Shown here: positions 53,301 to 62,185 of the stretch, piece by piece
Numbering within the stretch: position 1 is the first letter of the stretch
Layout: every line of letters starts with the position of its first letter
Assembly: GCA_003164035.1 (NCBI GenBank)
Contig: PLRS01000073.1
Location: forward strand, 24,995 to 88,994
Length of the DNA stretch: 64,000 bases
DNA from: Bryobacterales bacterium
GTDB taxonomy: Bacteria; Acidobacteriota; Terriglobia; Bryobacterales; Bryobacteraceae
Direction of reading: 5' to 3'
Made by a program: the position numbers and the translations under genes
The notes under the pieces: generated by a model
The model's database searches: none
Seen by the model: only the letters and a program-made list of their open reading frames with translations
What the model was told of the DNA's origin: nothing

Positions 53301-54269
53301 GTGCGATACCCGGCCAAGCTCAGAATCGATACACCGGTGACGCGCGAAGAGCACCGCTCGGGCTGGCGCTATGCCCTGGAGGCGCTGGCGCCCATTTGCG
53401 CGGCGGATGGCATTTTGGTGGACTCGTTCGTGGAGCGCAATTTCGGCTGGGATCTGGAGCAGGCGCGGGCGGCGGCGACCATCCCCTATCGGGAACCATG
53501 GATCGGATTCCTGCACAACCCGCCGAACATTCCGCGATGGCACGAATACTACTCGGCGCCGCAAGTCATGATGGAATTGCCCGAGTGGCGCCAGAGTATT
53601 GGTCACTGCCGGGGGCTGATTACGCTGGCGAACTGGATGGCGGACTGGCTGCGGGAACGAACCGGCGTCCCCGTCATCTCCCTGGTTCATCCCACCGAGA
53701 TTCCAGCGCTCAAGTTCCAATGGGAGCGTTACCGGGAGAACCCCCGTCCGAAAATCGTGCAGGTGGGGTGGTGGCTCAGGCGATTGCACTCCATCTACCA
53801 GCTTTCGACGCCTGGTTTGGAACGGGCGATCCTCAACCCGGTGGGCGCGTCCCGGCAGGCGGAATTCCGCAGGGTGATGGAACGCGAGAGGTTCGAGTTA
53901 GGGCTCGCCGGAGTTGCCCGCGGTGGAGTGGAGCACCTGCCGTACCTGGATGCCGCCGGTTTCGACCGCTTACTCTCGGAGAACCTGGTGTTTCTCGATC
54001 TGTTCGACAGCGTCTGCAACAACACGGTGATCGAGTGCATCGTTCGCGACACGCCAGTATTAATCAACCGGCTGCCGTGCGTGGAGGAGTATCTGGGTAA
54101 AGAGTACCCATTGTACTTCGCGGACCTGGACGATGCGAGCCGGATGGCGGCGGACAAGGGAAGATTGCTGGCCGCGCACCGGCATTTACACGCTTTGCCG
54201 AAGGATCCCTACACGCCGGAGTACTTTCGGCGGACGCTGGCGGAGTCGGCGATGTACCGGGGATTGTAG
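53301..54269 (+). CDS. Glycosyltransferase-like protein
   Basis: A 322-residue cytosolic protein with a GT-B-like layout: an N-terminal half with FLHNPPNIPRW and ITLANWMADWLRE, then the second half starting PKIVQVGWWLRRLHSIYQL and containing NTVIECIVRDTPVLINRLPC, the usual nucleotide-sugar-side motif region. The donor and acceptor are unknown. The start is GTG at 53301, five nt after the anti-sigma-like stop, with no clear ribosome binding site. Confidence 0.6.
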   Translation: MRYPAKLRIDTPVTREEHRSGWRYALEALAPICAADGILVDSFVERNFGWDLEQARAAATIPYREPWIGFLHNPPNIPRWHEYYSAPQVMMELPEWRQSIGHCRGLITLANWMADWLRERTGVPVISLVHPTEIPALKFQWERYRENPRPKIVQVGWWLRRLHSIYQLSTPGLERAILNPVGASRQAEFRRVMERERFELGLAGVARGGVEHLPYLDAAGFDRLLSENLVFLDLFDSVCNNTVIECIVRDTPVLINRLPCVEEYLGKEYPLYFADLDDASRMAADKGRLLAAHRHLHALPKDPYTPEYFRRTLAESAMYRGL

Positions 54270-54285
54270 CCTGGCACCCCGTAAC

Positions 54286-54302
54286 CTTAACCCTGGGTTA
54301 AG
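54286..54302. promoter_or_regulatory. 17-bp palindrome after the glycosyltransferase gene
   Basis: CTTAACCC-T-GGGTTAAG is perfectly symmetric, 16 bp after the stop. It could be an operator for the stress cluster or a short relative of the family D arms (CTTAACCGAT). Confidence 0.35.
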
Positions 54303-54416
54303 CACCCGCGTCGATTGAGTGGGAACGCACCGGCCACTCGGATTGGAGAATACATAACGAGGAAGCGCACCGGTAATTTGGTCCAGTTCGTGCACTGACA
54401 ATACCGGAGGGCCGAT

Positions 54417-54995
54417 ATGGCGGGAAAGAACACTGCAGTCTACGGTATTTTTGGCGACCAGTCCGATGTCATCTATGCTGTCGATAAAATGATTGAGGCT
54501 GGCTTCCGGAGCGAGGATATCTCGGTGTTGCTGCCGAACAACCTGGGGACCAAGGATTTCGGTCACGAAAAGCACACCAAGGGGCCCGAAGGCACCGCTG
54601 CTGGCGTGGCGGCCGGAGGAGTCATTGGCGGCTTGCTCGGCTTGCTTGTCAGCCTCGGGACTCTGGCCATTCCGGGCCTTGCTCCCGTTCTGGCGGCGGG
54701 CCCGATCCTAGCTACCCTCGCCGGCGTAGGCGCCGCCGGCACAGTAGGCGGAGTGATCGGCTGTTTGGTGGGTTTGGGCATGCCGGAGTACGAAGCCAAG
54801 CGGTACGAGGGCCGCGTGAGAGAACGCGGCATCCTGGCGTCCGTCCATTGCGATAATGCGGACTGGACGCGCCGGGCTAAGGAACTCATGAAGGCGACCG
54901 GAGCCGGGGATATCTCGTCCTCGACCGAGGCCAGTGCGGACTTCGCGAAGACCGACAGGCCGCTGCGGCGTCCGCGGGTCCCCGGCACTCTCTGA
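54417..54995 (+). CDS. General-stress (YflT/17M-like) glycine-rich helix protein
   Basis: A 192-residue protein. The N-terminal region (about 5-50, NTAVYGIFGDQSDVIYAVDK, GFRSEDISVLLP) resembles general stress protein 17M/DUF3341-type domains. A long Gly/Ala-rich hydrophobic stretch (about 60-125) could insert in a membrane, followed by a short C-terminal alpha-beta piece (RYEGRVRERGILASVHC). Good ribosome binding site (CGGAGGG). It lies just upstream of DUF3309 and CsbD genes, which supports a stress role. Confidence 0.7.
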   Translation: MAGKNTAVYGIFGDQSDVIYAVDKMIEAGFRSEDISVLLPNNLGTKDFGHEKHTKGPEGTAAGVAAGGVIGGLLGLLVSLGTLAIPGLAPVLAAGPILATLAGVGAAGTVGGVIGCLVGLGMPEYEAKRYEGRVRERGILASVHCDNADWTRRAKELMKATGAGDISSSTEASADFAKTDRPLRRPRVPGTL

Positions 54996-55099
54996 GCTTG
55001 CAAATTATACATCCTGGCGTTCTTGAGGGGACCGGCGCAGATACGAATCGTACAACGGTCCGGCATTTACAAATCGATTGAAGGAGGTGAACCGGTATT

Positions 55100-55246
55100 A
55101 TGTTGCTGCTGTTGATCCTGCTGGTGTTGCTATTTGCGGTTGTTCCGGCTTGGCCATACAGCCGGGGATGGGGCTACTACCCGAGTGGAGGGCTCGGTCT
55201 GGTCGCGCTGATACTGCTGATTCTGGTGCTGGCGGGCCGCGTTTAG
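55100..55246 (+). CDS. DUF3309 small membrane protein
   Basis: A 48-residue peptide with a perfect Shine-Dalgarno AAGGAGGTGA about 10 nt before the ATG. Two hydrophobic helices (MLLLLILLVLLFAVV and GLVALILLILVLAG) flank the family signature PAWPYSRGWGYYPSGGLG. DUF3309 proteins are tiny membrane proteins of many soil bacteria, function unknown and often next to stress genes, as here. Confidence 0.85.
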   Translation: MLLLLILLVLLFAVVPAWPYSRGWGYYPSGGLGLVALILLILVLAGRV

Positions 55247-55396
55247 GCCGGCTCTTCGTTTTCGCATCCGCACGGGCACGCACTTACCTCTGTGCGAGCC
55301 CCCTCGGATGTTGCGGTCTCTTATAAGAGGAGTTGTCTCTTGTAAGTAGGTTCTTGCTCGATCAAGAACAGTAGGTTATACAAAGGAGAAACGAAC

Positions 55397-55639
55397 ATGA
55401 ATTGGGACCAAGTCGCAGGTAAGTGGATGCAGGTACGCGGCTCCGTGCGGGAGCACTGGGGTAAGCTGACCGATGACGACTTCGAGCGGATCGCGGGAAA
55501 TCGCGATAAGTTTGTCGGGATCATTCAGGAACGCTACGGCATCGCAAAGGAGGAAGCTCTGAAGCGGGCTGATGAATGGGCAAAGACCCTGCGGGAACCG
55601 GAGGCGACCAAGGCTCACAGCCTCACCGGTAGACCGTAA
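55397..55639 (+). CDS. CsbD-family stress protein
   Basis: An 80-residue hydrophilic helical protein with the CsbD pattern: MNWDQVAGKWMQVRGSVREH, WGKLTDDDFERIAGNRDKFV and GIIQERYGIAKEEA. CsbD-like proteins are induced by general stress or phosphate starvation in other bacteria; biochemical role unknown. GGAG precedes the ATG. It is followed by a strong hairpin terminator. Confidence 0.9.
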   Translation: MNWDQVAGKWMQVRGSVREHWGKLTDDDFERIAGNRDKFVGIIQERYGIAKEEALKRADEWAKTLREPEATKAHSLTGRP

Positions 55640-55651
55640 GGAAACCCACGA

Positions 55652-55685
55652 ACGGGAGGCGGCGCGGCGAGGGGCCGCCTCCCGT
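55652..55685. terminator. Strong hairpin after csbD
   Basis: ACGGGAGGCGGC / GCCGCCTCCCGT, perfect 12-bp stem with a 10-nt loop, starting 13 bp after the CsbD stop. It likely ends the stress unit although no T run follows. Confidence 0.7.
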
Positions 55686-55740
55686 GCACCGGCCCGAGTA
55701 ATTCCTACCCGACGGAATCTTCGCCGCTCTCCCGGGAGTG

Positions 55741-55792
55741 CTTAACCGATCTGGGGATTTCGCCGGGAACGAACTCCCCCAAATCGGTTAAG
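55741..55792. repeat. Inverted repeat, family D copy 2
   Basis: CTTAACCGATCTGGGG and CCCCAAATCGGTTAAG pair with one mismatch. The left arm matches, over about 19 bp, the reverse complement of sequence at 47192-47210. It lies upstream of queC. Confidence 0.7.
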
Positions 55793-55859
55793 CGCCGCTG
55801 TCCCGGCGCGCGCTTGGCAACCATTTCCGCTGCCGCGATAATGGTAGAAGATCAACGTG

Positions 55860-56543
55860 ATGCTTACCCCCTTTAAACCAGCCGTGTGCCTGCTGAGCGG
55901 CGGACTGGACTCGACCACCTGCCTGGCGCTCGCCACCCGTGACGGCTACGCCTGCTACGCGCTTTCCTTCGATTACGGGCAGCGGCACCGGTACGAGCTG
56001 GATGCGGCGGCGCGCGTGGCGGCGCATTTCGGGGCTGCCCGGCACATGGTCGCGAAAATCGGTTTGGATGCGTTTGGCGGCTCGGCGCTGACCGATTCCA
56101 TCGCTGTGCCGAAGGCGCGCTCGGCGGCGGAAATGGGCGCCGGCATTCCGATTACCTACGTGCCCGCGCGCAACACCATCTTTCTTTCTTTCGCCCTGGC
56201 CTGGGCGGAAGTGCTGGAAGCTTCGGACATTTTTATCGGCGTGAACGCACTGGATTATTCGGGTTATCCGGATTGCCGTCCGGAGTACATCGAAGCCTAC
56301 CAGCGCATGGCCAATCTGGCCACCAAGGCCGGCGTGGAAGGGCGCACGCGGGTCCGCATTCATGCCCCGCTCATCGAGCTGACCAAAGCCGGAATTGTGA
56401 AGCTGGCGCAATCGCTCGCGGTGCCGTTTGCGCTCACCCACAGTTGCTACGATCCAGGCGCGGCGGGCGAGCCCTGCGGCGCCTGCGACGCCTGCCTGCT
56501 GCGGCGCAAGGGATTCGAAGAGGCGGGCATTGAAGATCGCTGA
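55860..56543 (+). CDS. queC: 7-cyano-7-deazaguanine synthase
   Basis: A 227-residue ATP-PP-loop enzyme that turns 7-carboxy-7-deazaguanine into preQ0 for queuosine or DNA/tRNA 7-deazaguanine modification. The loop is [14 protein letters not shown] near the N-terminus and the zinc site is in the C-terminal [38 protein letters not shown] is also conserved. The ATG at 55860 is preferred over GTG 55857. It overlaps queE by 14 nt. queD, queF and tgt are not in the window. Confidence 0.95.
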   Translation: MLTPFKPAVCLLSGGLDSTTCLALATRDGYACYALSFDYGQRHRYELDAAARVAAHFGAARHMVAKIGLDAFGGSALTDSIAVPKARSAAEMGAGIPITYVPARNTIFLSFALAWAEVLEASDIFIGVNALDYSGYPDCRPEYIEAYQRMANLATKAGVEGRTRVRIHAPLIELTKAGIVKLAQSLAVPFALTHSCYDPGAAGEPCGACDACLLRRKGFEEAGIEDR

Positions 56544-57201
56544 GCTGTTCTATTCGTTGCAGGGAGAAGGCGTGCTGGTGGGCGTACCCTCGGTATTCGT
56601 GCGCACCAGCGGCTGCAATCTGCGCTGCGGATGGTGCGATACGCCCTACACTTCCTGGAAGGCGGAGGGGGACGACTTCAGCCTGGACCGGATCGTCGAG
56701 GAAGTAGCCGCGCATCCCGCCCGGCACGTGGTGGTGACCGGGGGCGAGCCCATGATCGCGCCGGAGATAGTACCGCTCACCGAACGGCTGCGCGCGGCCG
56801 GACTGCACATCACCATCGAGACCGCCGGAACCGTGTTTCAACCGGTGGCCTGCGACCTGATGAGCATCAGCCCCAAATTATCCAACTCGGCGCCCGATCA
56901 CGCTTTCGCGGCGCGGCACAACCGCACGCGCATTCAACCCGAGCGGCTGCGGGAGCTGATGGGCCGCTACCAGTATCAACTGAAATTTGTGATCGCGCGC
57001 CCCAGCGACCTGGAGGAAGTCCGGTTGCTGGTGGAGGGCCTGGGTGCCGACCGGTCGCGCGTGCTGCTGATGCCGGAGGGCACCGACCCGGCCGTGCTGC
57101 GCGAGCGCGGGGTGTGGCTGGCCGAGATCTGCAAACGCGAGAACCTGCGTTTCAGCCCGCGCCTGCACGTGGAACTGTGGGGCAATCGCCGCGGCGTGTA
57201 A
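56530..57201 (+). CDS. queE: 7-carboxy-7-deazaguanine synthase (radical SAM)
   Basis: A 223-residue radical-SAM enzyme that makes 7-carboxy-7-deazaguanine from 6-carboxytetrahydropterin. [19 protein letters not shown] opens the protein, CNLRCGWC is the CxxxCxxC cluster motif (as in canonical radical-SAM enzymes) and [10 protein letters not shown] the SAM-binding GGE motif. The likely start is TTG at 56530, inside the queC 3' end; the frame upstream of it is the antisense of nothing and lies within queC. It forms a unit with queC and possibly the downstream deacetylase. Confidence 0.93.
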   Translation: MKIAELFYSLQGEGVLVGVPSVFVRTSGCNLRCGWCDTPYTSWKAEGDDFSLDRIVEEVAAHPARHVVVTGGEPMIAPEIVPLTERLRAAGLHITIETAGTVFQPVACDLMSISPKLSNSAPDHAFAARHNRTRIQPERLRELMGRYQYQLKFVIARPSDLEEVRLLVEGLGADRSRVLLMPEGTDPAVLRERGVWLAEICKRENLRFSPRLHVELWGNRRGV

Positions 57202-57210
57202 AATACAAGC

Positions 57211-58167
57211 TTGCCCCGAGCGAAGACTACCGGCCTTTTGGCCGACCCGCTGTTTCGCCGGCACCTGGAAGGCCGGGAGCATCCCGAGCGGCCGGAGCGC
57301 TTCGACGCCGTCATGGAAGGGTTGCGGGCCGCCGGGCTGCTTTCGCGCCTGGAGCCGATTCCGGCACGGGCCGCCAGTGACGACGAGCTGTTGCTCTGCC
57401 ACAGCCGCGAATACCTGGCGGTGGTGCGCCGCGACGTAGAGAGCGGGGCGAGCTACCTGAGCACGGGCGATACGGAAGTGACGTGCGAATCGGAGCGGGT
57501 GGCGGCCGCGGCCGTGGGCGGGGTGCTGAACGCGGTGGACGCGGTGTGCGCCGGAGAGATCGGAAATGCCTTCTGCGCCGTGCGCCCGCCGGGGCATCAT
57601 GCCGGCAGGAGCCGCGGCATGGGCTTTTGCATCTACAACAACATCGCTCTCGCGGCGCGGCACGCGCAGCGCCGGCATGGGATCGAGCGGGTGCTGATTC
57701 TCGATTGGGACGTGCATCACGGCAATGGGACCCAGGACATTTTCTACAGCGACGGAGACGTCTTCTTCTGCAGCACCCACCAATGGCCGCTCTATCCGGG
57801 CACGGGGCGGGCGGACGAAACCGGCGCCGGCGCGGGACGGGGAACTACGCTGAATTTCCCGCTGCCGGCCGGAAGCGGCCGGGCCGAGATTCTGGGACCT
57901 GTGGAGGGTCCGCTACCGGAGGAGATGAAGAAGTTCCGGCCCGAACTGGTGCTGATCTCGGCCGGATTCGATTCGCGCGAAGGCGACCTGCTGGGGCGGT
58001 TCACTTTGACCGACGGCGATTTTGCCGATCTCACCGGCGCCGCCATGGCGATGGCCGATAAATATGCCGGCGGACGGCTGGTCAGCATTCTGGAAGGCGG
58101 TTACACGTTGAGCGGCCTGGCCAGCGCGGCGGCGGCGCATGTGGGGAGGCTGCTCAACGGGGAGTAA
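57211..58167 (+). CDS. Histone-deacetylase-family amidohydrolase
   Basis: A 318-residue zinc deacetylase of the class II/acetylpolyamine-amidohydrolase type. AVRPPGHHAGRSRGMGFCIY has the charge-relay histidines, LILDWDVHHGNGTQDIFY the zinc Asp and His, and SAGFDSREGD the second zinc Asp. The substrate (acetyl-lysine, acetylpolyamine or other) is unknown. The start is TTG at 57211; the TAAAAT box that ends 6 nt earlier (57199-57204) overlaps the queE stop, so the gene can be transcribed leaderlessly on its own. Confidence 0.9.
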   Translation: MPRAKTTGLLADPLFRRHLEGREHPERPERFDAVMEGLRAAGLLSRLEPIPARAASDDELLLCHSREYLAVVRRDVESGASYLSTGDTEVTCESERVAAAAVGGVLNAVDAVCAGEIGNAFCAVRPPGHHAGRSRGMGFCIYNNIALAARHAQRRHGIERVLILDWDVHHGNGTQDIFYSDGDVFFCSTHQWPLYPGTGRADETGAGAGRGTTLNFPLPAGSGRAEILGPVEGPLPEEMKKFRPELVLISAGFDSREGDLLGRFTLTDGDFADLTGAAMAMADKYAGGRLVSILEGGYTLSGLASAAAAHVGRLLNGE

Positions 58168-58172
58168 AAGAT

Positions 58173-58192
58173 GACAGGCCAGGAGGCCTGTC
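58173..58192. terminator. Bidirectional hairpin
   Basis: GACAGGCC-AGGA-GGCCTGTC, perfect 8-bp stem between the convergent deacetylase and first Uma2 gene. Suited to terminate both strands. Confidence 0.6.
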
Positions 58193-58195
58193 CCA

Positions 58196-58696
58196 CTACT
58201 CGAAGAGGGCGTCGAGCGGCACCACGATTTCGGGATCGGCGGTGCGTAGTTCGGTGACTTCCAACATGCCCTCCCGAGTGCAGCGGAGCGCTTCGCGGCT
58301 CTTGGGATTCAGAATCCAGATGTAGGGGACGCCGAAAGCGATGTAGTCATTGACGCGTTCCCGCACCCTCGCCATTCGATCCTCCGGCGAAAGTATCTCG
58401 ATGCAGATAAAGGGAGGGGTTCGAAGAATCTGCTCCGCCGGCTCCTGCCCGGCGATTACGCAGATGTCCGGCACGCGAAATCTCGTGGCCGACACCTGGA
58501 CGCGCAACTCCACGCCCACATGGATACCCCATTGCTTGCGGCGCGCGTATAAATAGGCGGAGACAGCGCCTTGCAATTTTGCGTGATCCCATTCTCCCAA
58601 GTTTCGCTCCTCGATGATGCCATCCACGTAGTCGCAGTCCGGTCGGAAGACCGTGGTCAAGTATTCCTGAATACTGGTGAGGGATCCGGTCGCCAT
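58196..58696 (-). CDS. Uma2-family (DUF820) nuclease-like protein, copy 1
   Basis: A 166-residue PD-(D/E)XK-type protein. DCDYVDGIIEERN, then RVPDICVIAG, PPFICIEILSPED and GVPYIWILNPKSREA match the Uma2 core, with Asp in VPD and Glu in CIEIL expected at the metal site. The biological role of the family is unknown; it is greatly expanded in cyanobacteria and Acidobacteria. ATG 58696 is chosen because its paralogue starts at the corresponding codon. Forms a tandem duplicate with the next gene. Confidence 0.85.
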   Translation of the reverse strand: MATGSLTSIQEYLTTVFRPDCDYVDGIIEERNLGEWDHAKLQGAVSAYLYARRKQWGIHVGVELRVQVSATRFRVPDICVIAGQEPAEQILRTPPFICIEILSPEDRMARVRERVNDYIAFGVPYIWILNPKSREALRCTREGMLEVTELRTADPEIVVPLDALFE

Positions 58697-58793
58697 GGGA
58701 ATCGTTGTGCCCGCCAAATTCGGGCCGCACTCCTTGAGCCAAATATAGCAGACGCGTGCAAGCCACGAAGGATTTCCGCGTGGCAGGAAGCCC

Positions 58794-59294
58794 CTACTCG
58801 AACAGGGCATCGAGCGGCACTACGATTTCGGGATTGGCGGTGCGGAGTTCCTTGACTTCCAGCATGCCCTCCACTGTGCAGCGGTATGCTTTGTGGTTCT
58901 CGGGATTCAGGAGCCAGATATTGGGAACGCCGAAGGTGATATAGTCGTCAATGCGCTGCTGCACCCTCGCTATTCGGTCGTCCGGCGAAAGGATCTCGAT
59001 GCAGATGAAGGGCGGGGTTCGAAAAATCTGCTCCTCCGGTCTCGCCCCGGCGACCACGCAGACGTCCGGCACGCGAAATCTGGCTGCGGACACCTGGACA
59101 CGCTGTTCCGGATACACGTGGATGCCCCATTCCTTACGGCGGGCATATAGATAGGCAGCAACGGCAATTTGCAGCTCTGAATGATCGCGTTCTCCCAAGT
59201 TCCGCTCCTCGACGACGCCATCCACATAGTCACAGTCCGGTCGGAAAACCGAGGTCAAGTATTCCTGAATGCTGACAAGTGCACCTGCAGCCAT
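58794..59294 (-). CDS. Uma2-family (DUF820) nuclease-like protein, copy 2
   Basis: A 166-residue paralogue of the preceding gene, identical in length and in much of the sequence (QEYLTSVFRPDCDYVDGVVE, FRVPDVCVVAGARPEEQI, PPFICIEILSPDDR, TANPEIVVPLDALFE). The promoter region was copied too: CTCCTTGAGCCAAATATAGC appears at 58728 and 59328. A TATATT box lies in that repeat, reading toward each gene. This is a recent segmental tandem duplication of about 600 bp. Confidence 0.87.
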   Translation of the reverse strand: MAAGALVSIQEYLTSVFRPDCDYVDGVVEERNLGERDHSELQIAVAAYLYARRKEWGIHVYPEQRVQVSAARFRVPDVCVVAGARPEEQIFRTPPFICIEILSPDDRIARVQQRIDDYITFGVPNIWLLNPENHKAYRCTVEGMLEVKELRTANPEIVVPLDALFE

Positions 59295-59383
59295 GAAAAT
59301 TCATCGCGCCCGCCGAGCCGGGCCGCGCTCCTTGAGCCAAATATAGCAGACGCGCGGCGGCCTGGCGCTACAATAGCCGCTTC

Positions 59384-60721
59384 ATGCCCGCGCATAGCGC
59401 CTCGCTTATTCTGGTCACGGTCCTCTCCATCGGACTGCTGCTGGCCCTGATTCTGCTTCTGAAGCTGCACGCGTTTCTGGCGCTGCTGATTTCGAGCATG
59501 GCGCTGGGCGTGGCGGCGGGGATGCCGCCGGATAAATTGCTGAAATCGATTCAGTTCGGCTTCGGCGACGCGTTGGGCTTCGTGGCCGTGGTGGTCGGAC
59601 TGGGAGCGATGATCGGCCGCTACCTGGAATATTCGGGCGGAGGCCGCGCCCTGGCGGATTGGCTGCTGGAGAAGTTCGGCAAGGAGCGGGCGGCCTGGGC
59701 CATGCTGGTGGCGGCGCTGCTGGTGGGGCTGCCGATCTTTTTCGAGGTAGGGTTCGTCATCATGGCGCCGCTGGTGTTCAACCTCACGCGGGAAACCAAG
59801 CGTTCGCTGCTGTTTTACGGTTTGCCCATGGCGGGCGCGCTGACCATCACGCATTCCCTGGTGCCACCGCATCCGGCGCCGGCGGCCGCGGCCCAACTGC
59901 TGGGCGCCGACCTGGGGCGCGCCATCCTTTACGGCATCGCGCTTTCGATTCCGCTGGCGGTGATTTCGGGTATCGTCTATGGCGGCTGGATCGCCAAGCG
60001 GATGTACGTGCCCTTGCCGGCCGCGGTGGAAGCCGCCGAGACCTCCGAGAGCGAGGCCAAACCGCCGGCGGTAGCCATGGTGGTGCTGTTGCTCCTGCTG
60101 CCGGTCCTATTGATCTTCAGCGCCACGGTGGTCGGTATGCACCCGGTGCCGTTTCGCGGCGTAGCGGTGTTTCTGGGACACCCGTTCACGGCCCTGACGA
60201 TTGCCACCCTGCTGGCGCTGTACTATTTCGGCATACGCCGCGGGCTGACCCTGGAACGCGCGGCGCGGATGGCCACCGAGTCGCTGGCGCCGATGGGGTC
60301 GCTGCTGGTGATCATGGGCGCGGGCGGGGCGTTCAAGCAGGTGATCGTCGATTCCGGAGTGGGCGCGGTGGCGGGCAAGTTGCTGGCAACAAGTTCGATT
60401 TCGCCCCTGCTGGTGGTGTTTCTCATCGCCATGGCGATGCGCATCGCGCAAGGGTCGGCCACGGTGGCGATCATTACCGCGGCGGGGATCGTGGCGCCCA
60501 TCGTCAAGGGACTCCCCGGCTATAGCCCGGACGCCATCATGCTCGCGCTGGCTTGCGGCGGCTCCGGCTTTTCGCACGTCAACGACTCCGGTTTCTGGCT
60601 GGTAAACCAGTACTTCGGGATGACGGTCCCGCAAACCCTGCGTTCCTGGACGGCGATGAAAGTCCTGGCCTCGTTCGTGGGCCTGGCCATCGTGCTGGCC
60701 GCGAACGCCTGGATTCGATAG
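59384..60721 (+). CDS. GntP-family gluconate/H+ symporter-like permease
   Basis: A 445-residue permease with about 12 TM helices. Conserved pieces: KLHAFLALLISSMALGVAAG, GRYLEYSGGGRALADWLL, AALLVGLPIFFEVGFVIM, HSLVPPHPAPAAAA and ACGGSGFSHVNDSGFWLV. Family members take up gluconate and related sugar acids. TACAAT (59369-59374) ends 9 nt before the ATG. No gluconate kinase is adjacent. Confidence 0.93.
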   Translation: MPAHSASLILVTVLSIGLLLALILLLKLHAFLALLISSMALGVAAGMPPDKLLKSIQFGFGDALGFVAVVVGLGAMIGRYLEYSGGGRALADWLLEKFGKERAAWAMLVAALLVGLPIFFEVGFVIMAPLVFNLTRETKRSLLFYGLPMAGALTITHSLVPPHPAPAAAAQLLGADLGRAILYGIALSIPLAVISGIVYGGWIAKRMYVPLPAAVEAAETSESEAKPPAVAMVVLLLLLPVLLIFSATVVGMHPVPFRGVAVFLGHPFTALTIATLLALYYFGIRRGLTLERAARMATESLAPMGSLLVIMGAGGAFKQVIVDSGVGAVAGKLLATSSISPLLVVFLIAMAMRIAQGSATVAIITAAGIVAPIVKGLPGYSPDAIMLALACGGSGFSHVNDSGFWLVNQYFGMTVPQTLRSWTAMKVLASFVGLAIVLAANAWIR

Positions 60722-60790
60722 CGCGCCAGCCGGCGTGCAGCCGGGCGAATCCCCAGGCCGGTCGATGAACGGCGACGATTCCATTCCGAC

Positions 60791-60903
60791 GTGGCGCACG
60801 CACTCGTGCGTGCCGCGTCGGCACTTTTGCCGACGCTCGGCGTACCATGCACGAGCGGGTGTCGAGAGAGTCTCGACACGGCACGCACGAGTGCGTGCGC
60901 CAC
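60791..60903. repeat. 113-bp branched palindrome, family E
   Basis: The outer stem is a perfect 25-bp inverted repeat (60791-60815 and 60879-60903, arm starting GTGGCGCACGCACTCGTGCG). Inside are the hairpins GTCGGCACTTTTGCCGAC and GTGTCGAGAGAGTCTCGACAC. It abuts the 5'-truncated blaI remnant. Confidence 0.85.
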
Positions 60904-61182
60904 GCCGGACTCCAAGCCACGGTACAGACGACGGTCTATCGCCTGGAACGGAAAAAGGTCCTCCGCTGCGTGAAGCGGATCAGCAACGCCAATATTTTCG
61001 AGGCCGCGATATCCCGCAACGACGCGCAGCGGCGGCTGATCGACGAATTGCTGGCATTAATTGGGGGCCGGGGCAAACTGGTGATGACGCATCTGATCGA
61101 AGCGGGCGAGATTACGCTGGATGACCTGAAAGAGGCCGAGAAGGCTCTGCGAAAAACCTCGCGAAAGGAGCCACCGCGGTGA
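60904..61182 (+). pseudogene. BlaI/MecI-family repressor, 5' truncated
   Basis: Homology starts at about TVQTTVYRLERKKVLRCVKR (60919), the second half of the BlaI winged helix, and continues through the dimerisation region (RNDAQRRLIDELLALIGG, EAEKALRKTSRK) to the stop. The first 40 or so residues, including the first HTH helices, are missing and replaced by repeat family E. No promoter-proximal fragment of the gene is found on the other side of the repeat. The stop overlaps the M56 start, as in normal blaI-blaR1 pairs. Confidence 0.75.
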
Positions 61183-62051
61183 CTGCCCCAGACCTGTCGC
61201 CTTTGGCGAATCACCTCTGGCAATCTACTCTCTGCATCGCTGTGGCGTGGCTGCTGACGTTGGCGCTCCGGAACAACCGCGCGGCGGCGCGCTATTGGGT
61301 TTGGCTGGCGGCATCGGTGAAATTCTTAATCCCGTTCTCGCCGAGACGCTGCTGGGTCTCATGATGGCCGCCTATGGCGTTTTCGCGGACGGCGTGACGG
61401 TCGGTACGAGGATCCCCGATATCACCGGCGGCCCCGGCTGGGTAAGGTCCGACCCCTAACGACGTTGCGGCGAAGGCCGAAGGCAATGCGCCGTTTCCCC
61501 GGATGGCCGGGCCGATGCTGCGGGCGCTTCTGGAAGATCGATTCAAACTGAGGGTCCATCGGGAACCCAAAGAAGTTCCGGTGTATTTCCTGACTCTGGC
61601 AAAGAACGGACCTAAGCTGGAAGCAACCAAGGAAGGAAGCTGTGTCCCCATCGATGCGAACCACATACCGGCACCAATCGCGACGCCCGGCCAGCCCCTC
61701 CCTAATTACTGCGGGCCGAGGTTTCAACTTAGAGGGCTAACCGCGACCCTGACGTCGCAAGGGGTCACGATGGAACAGTTTTCGGGCGTTCCTCTCTCCC
61801 GGATGGTGGGGCGCCCGGTTATCGATAAGACGGGACTCGCATCAGGGCGATATGACTTCCAGATCGACTTCGAGTACGCGCCAAGAAGCGGCCCTTCGAG
61901 CGATCCCGGCGCGCCCGAGCCACCGGCCGCCTCGGAGGCGCCGTCGATTTTTGAAGTTTTGCAGGCCAAGCTCGGGCTGAAGCTCGAGCCGGGCAAAGGC
62001 CCGGGCGAAACACTGGTGATCGATCACGTGGAGCGGCCCACCGAGAATTAG
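61179..62051 (+). pseudogene. M56 (BlaR1-like) peptidase fused to DUF3738/TIGR03435, broken
   Basis: It starts as a normal M56 membrane protein (MTAPDLSPLANHLWQSTLCI, then WVWLAASVKFLIPFS), but after about 54 residues jumps near 61340 to a different frame carrying mid-TIGR03435 sequence (TLLGLMMAAYGV, GGPGWVRSDP). A second shift near 61455-61460 continues the same domain as NDVAAKAEGNAPF, MAGPMLRALLEDRFKLRVHR and so on to a clean end at 62051. The peptidase zinc motif is deleted. The part from 61503 could still be a stand-alone TIGR03435 fragment of about 182 residues. Confidence 0.75.
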
Positions 62052-62185
62052 TCAGTCGGGGGCAGGCGCCCCGGGAGAAAATGGAGCGAGATCGGGAGTT
62101 CGGAGATTCGTCTCGGCGGTTCACGCGGTCCGGGGAAGCGTCGAGAGGGGCGTCCGGCCCACTGTTTGGGCTATCCTATACCAAT

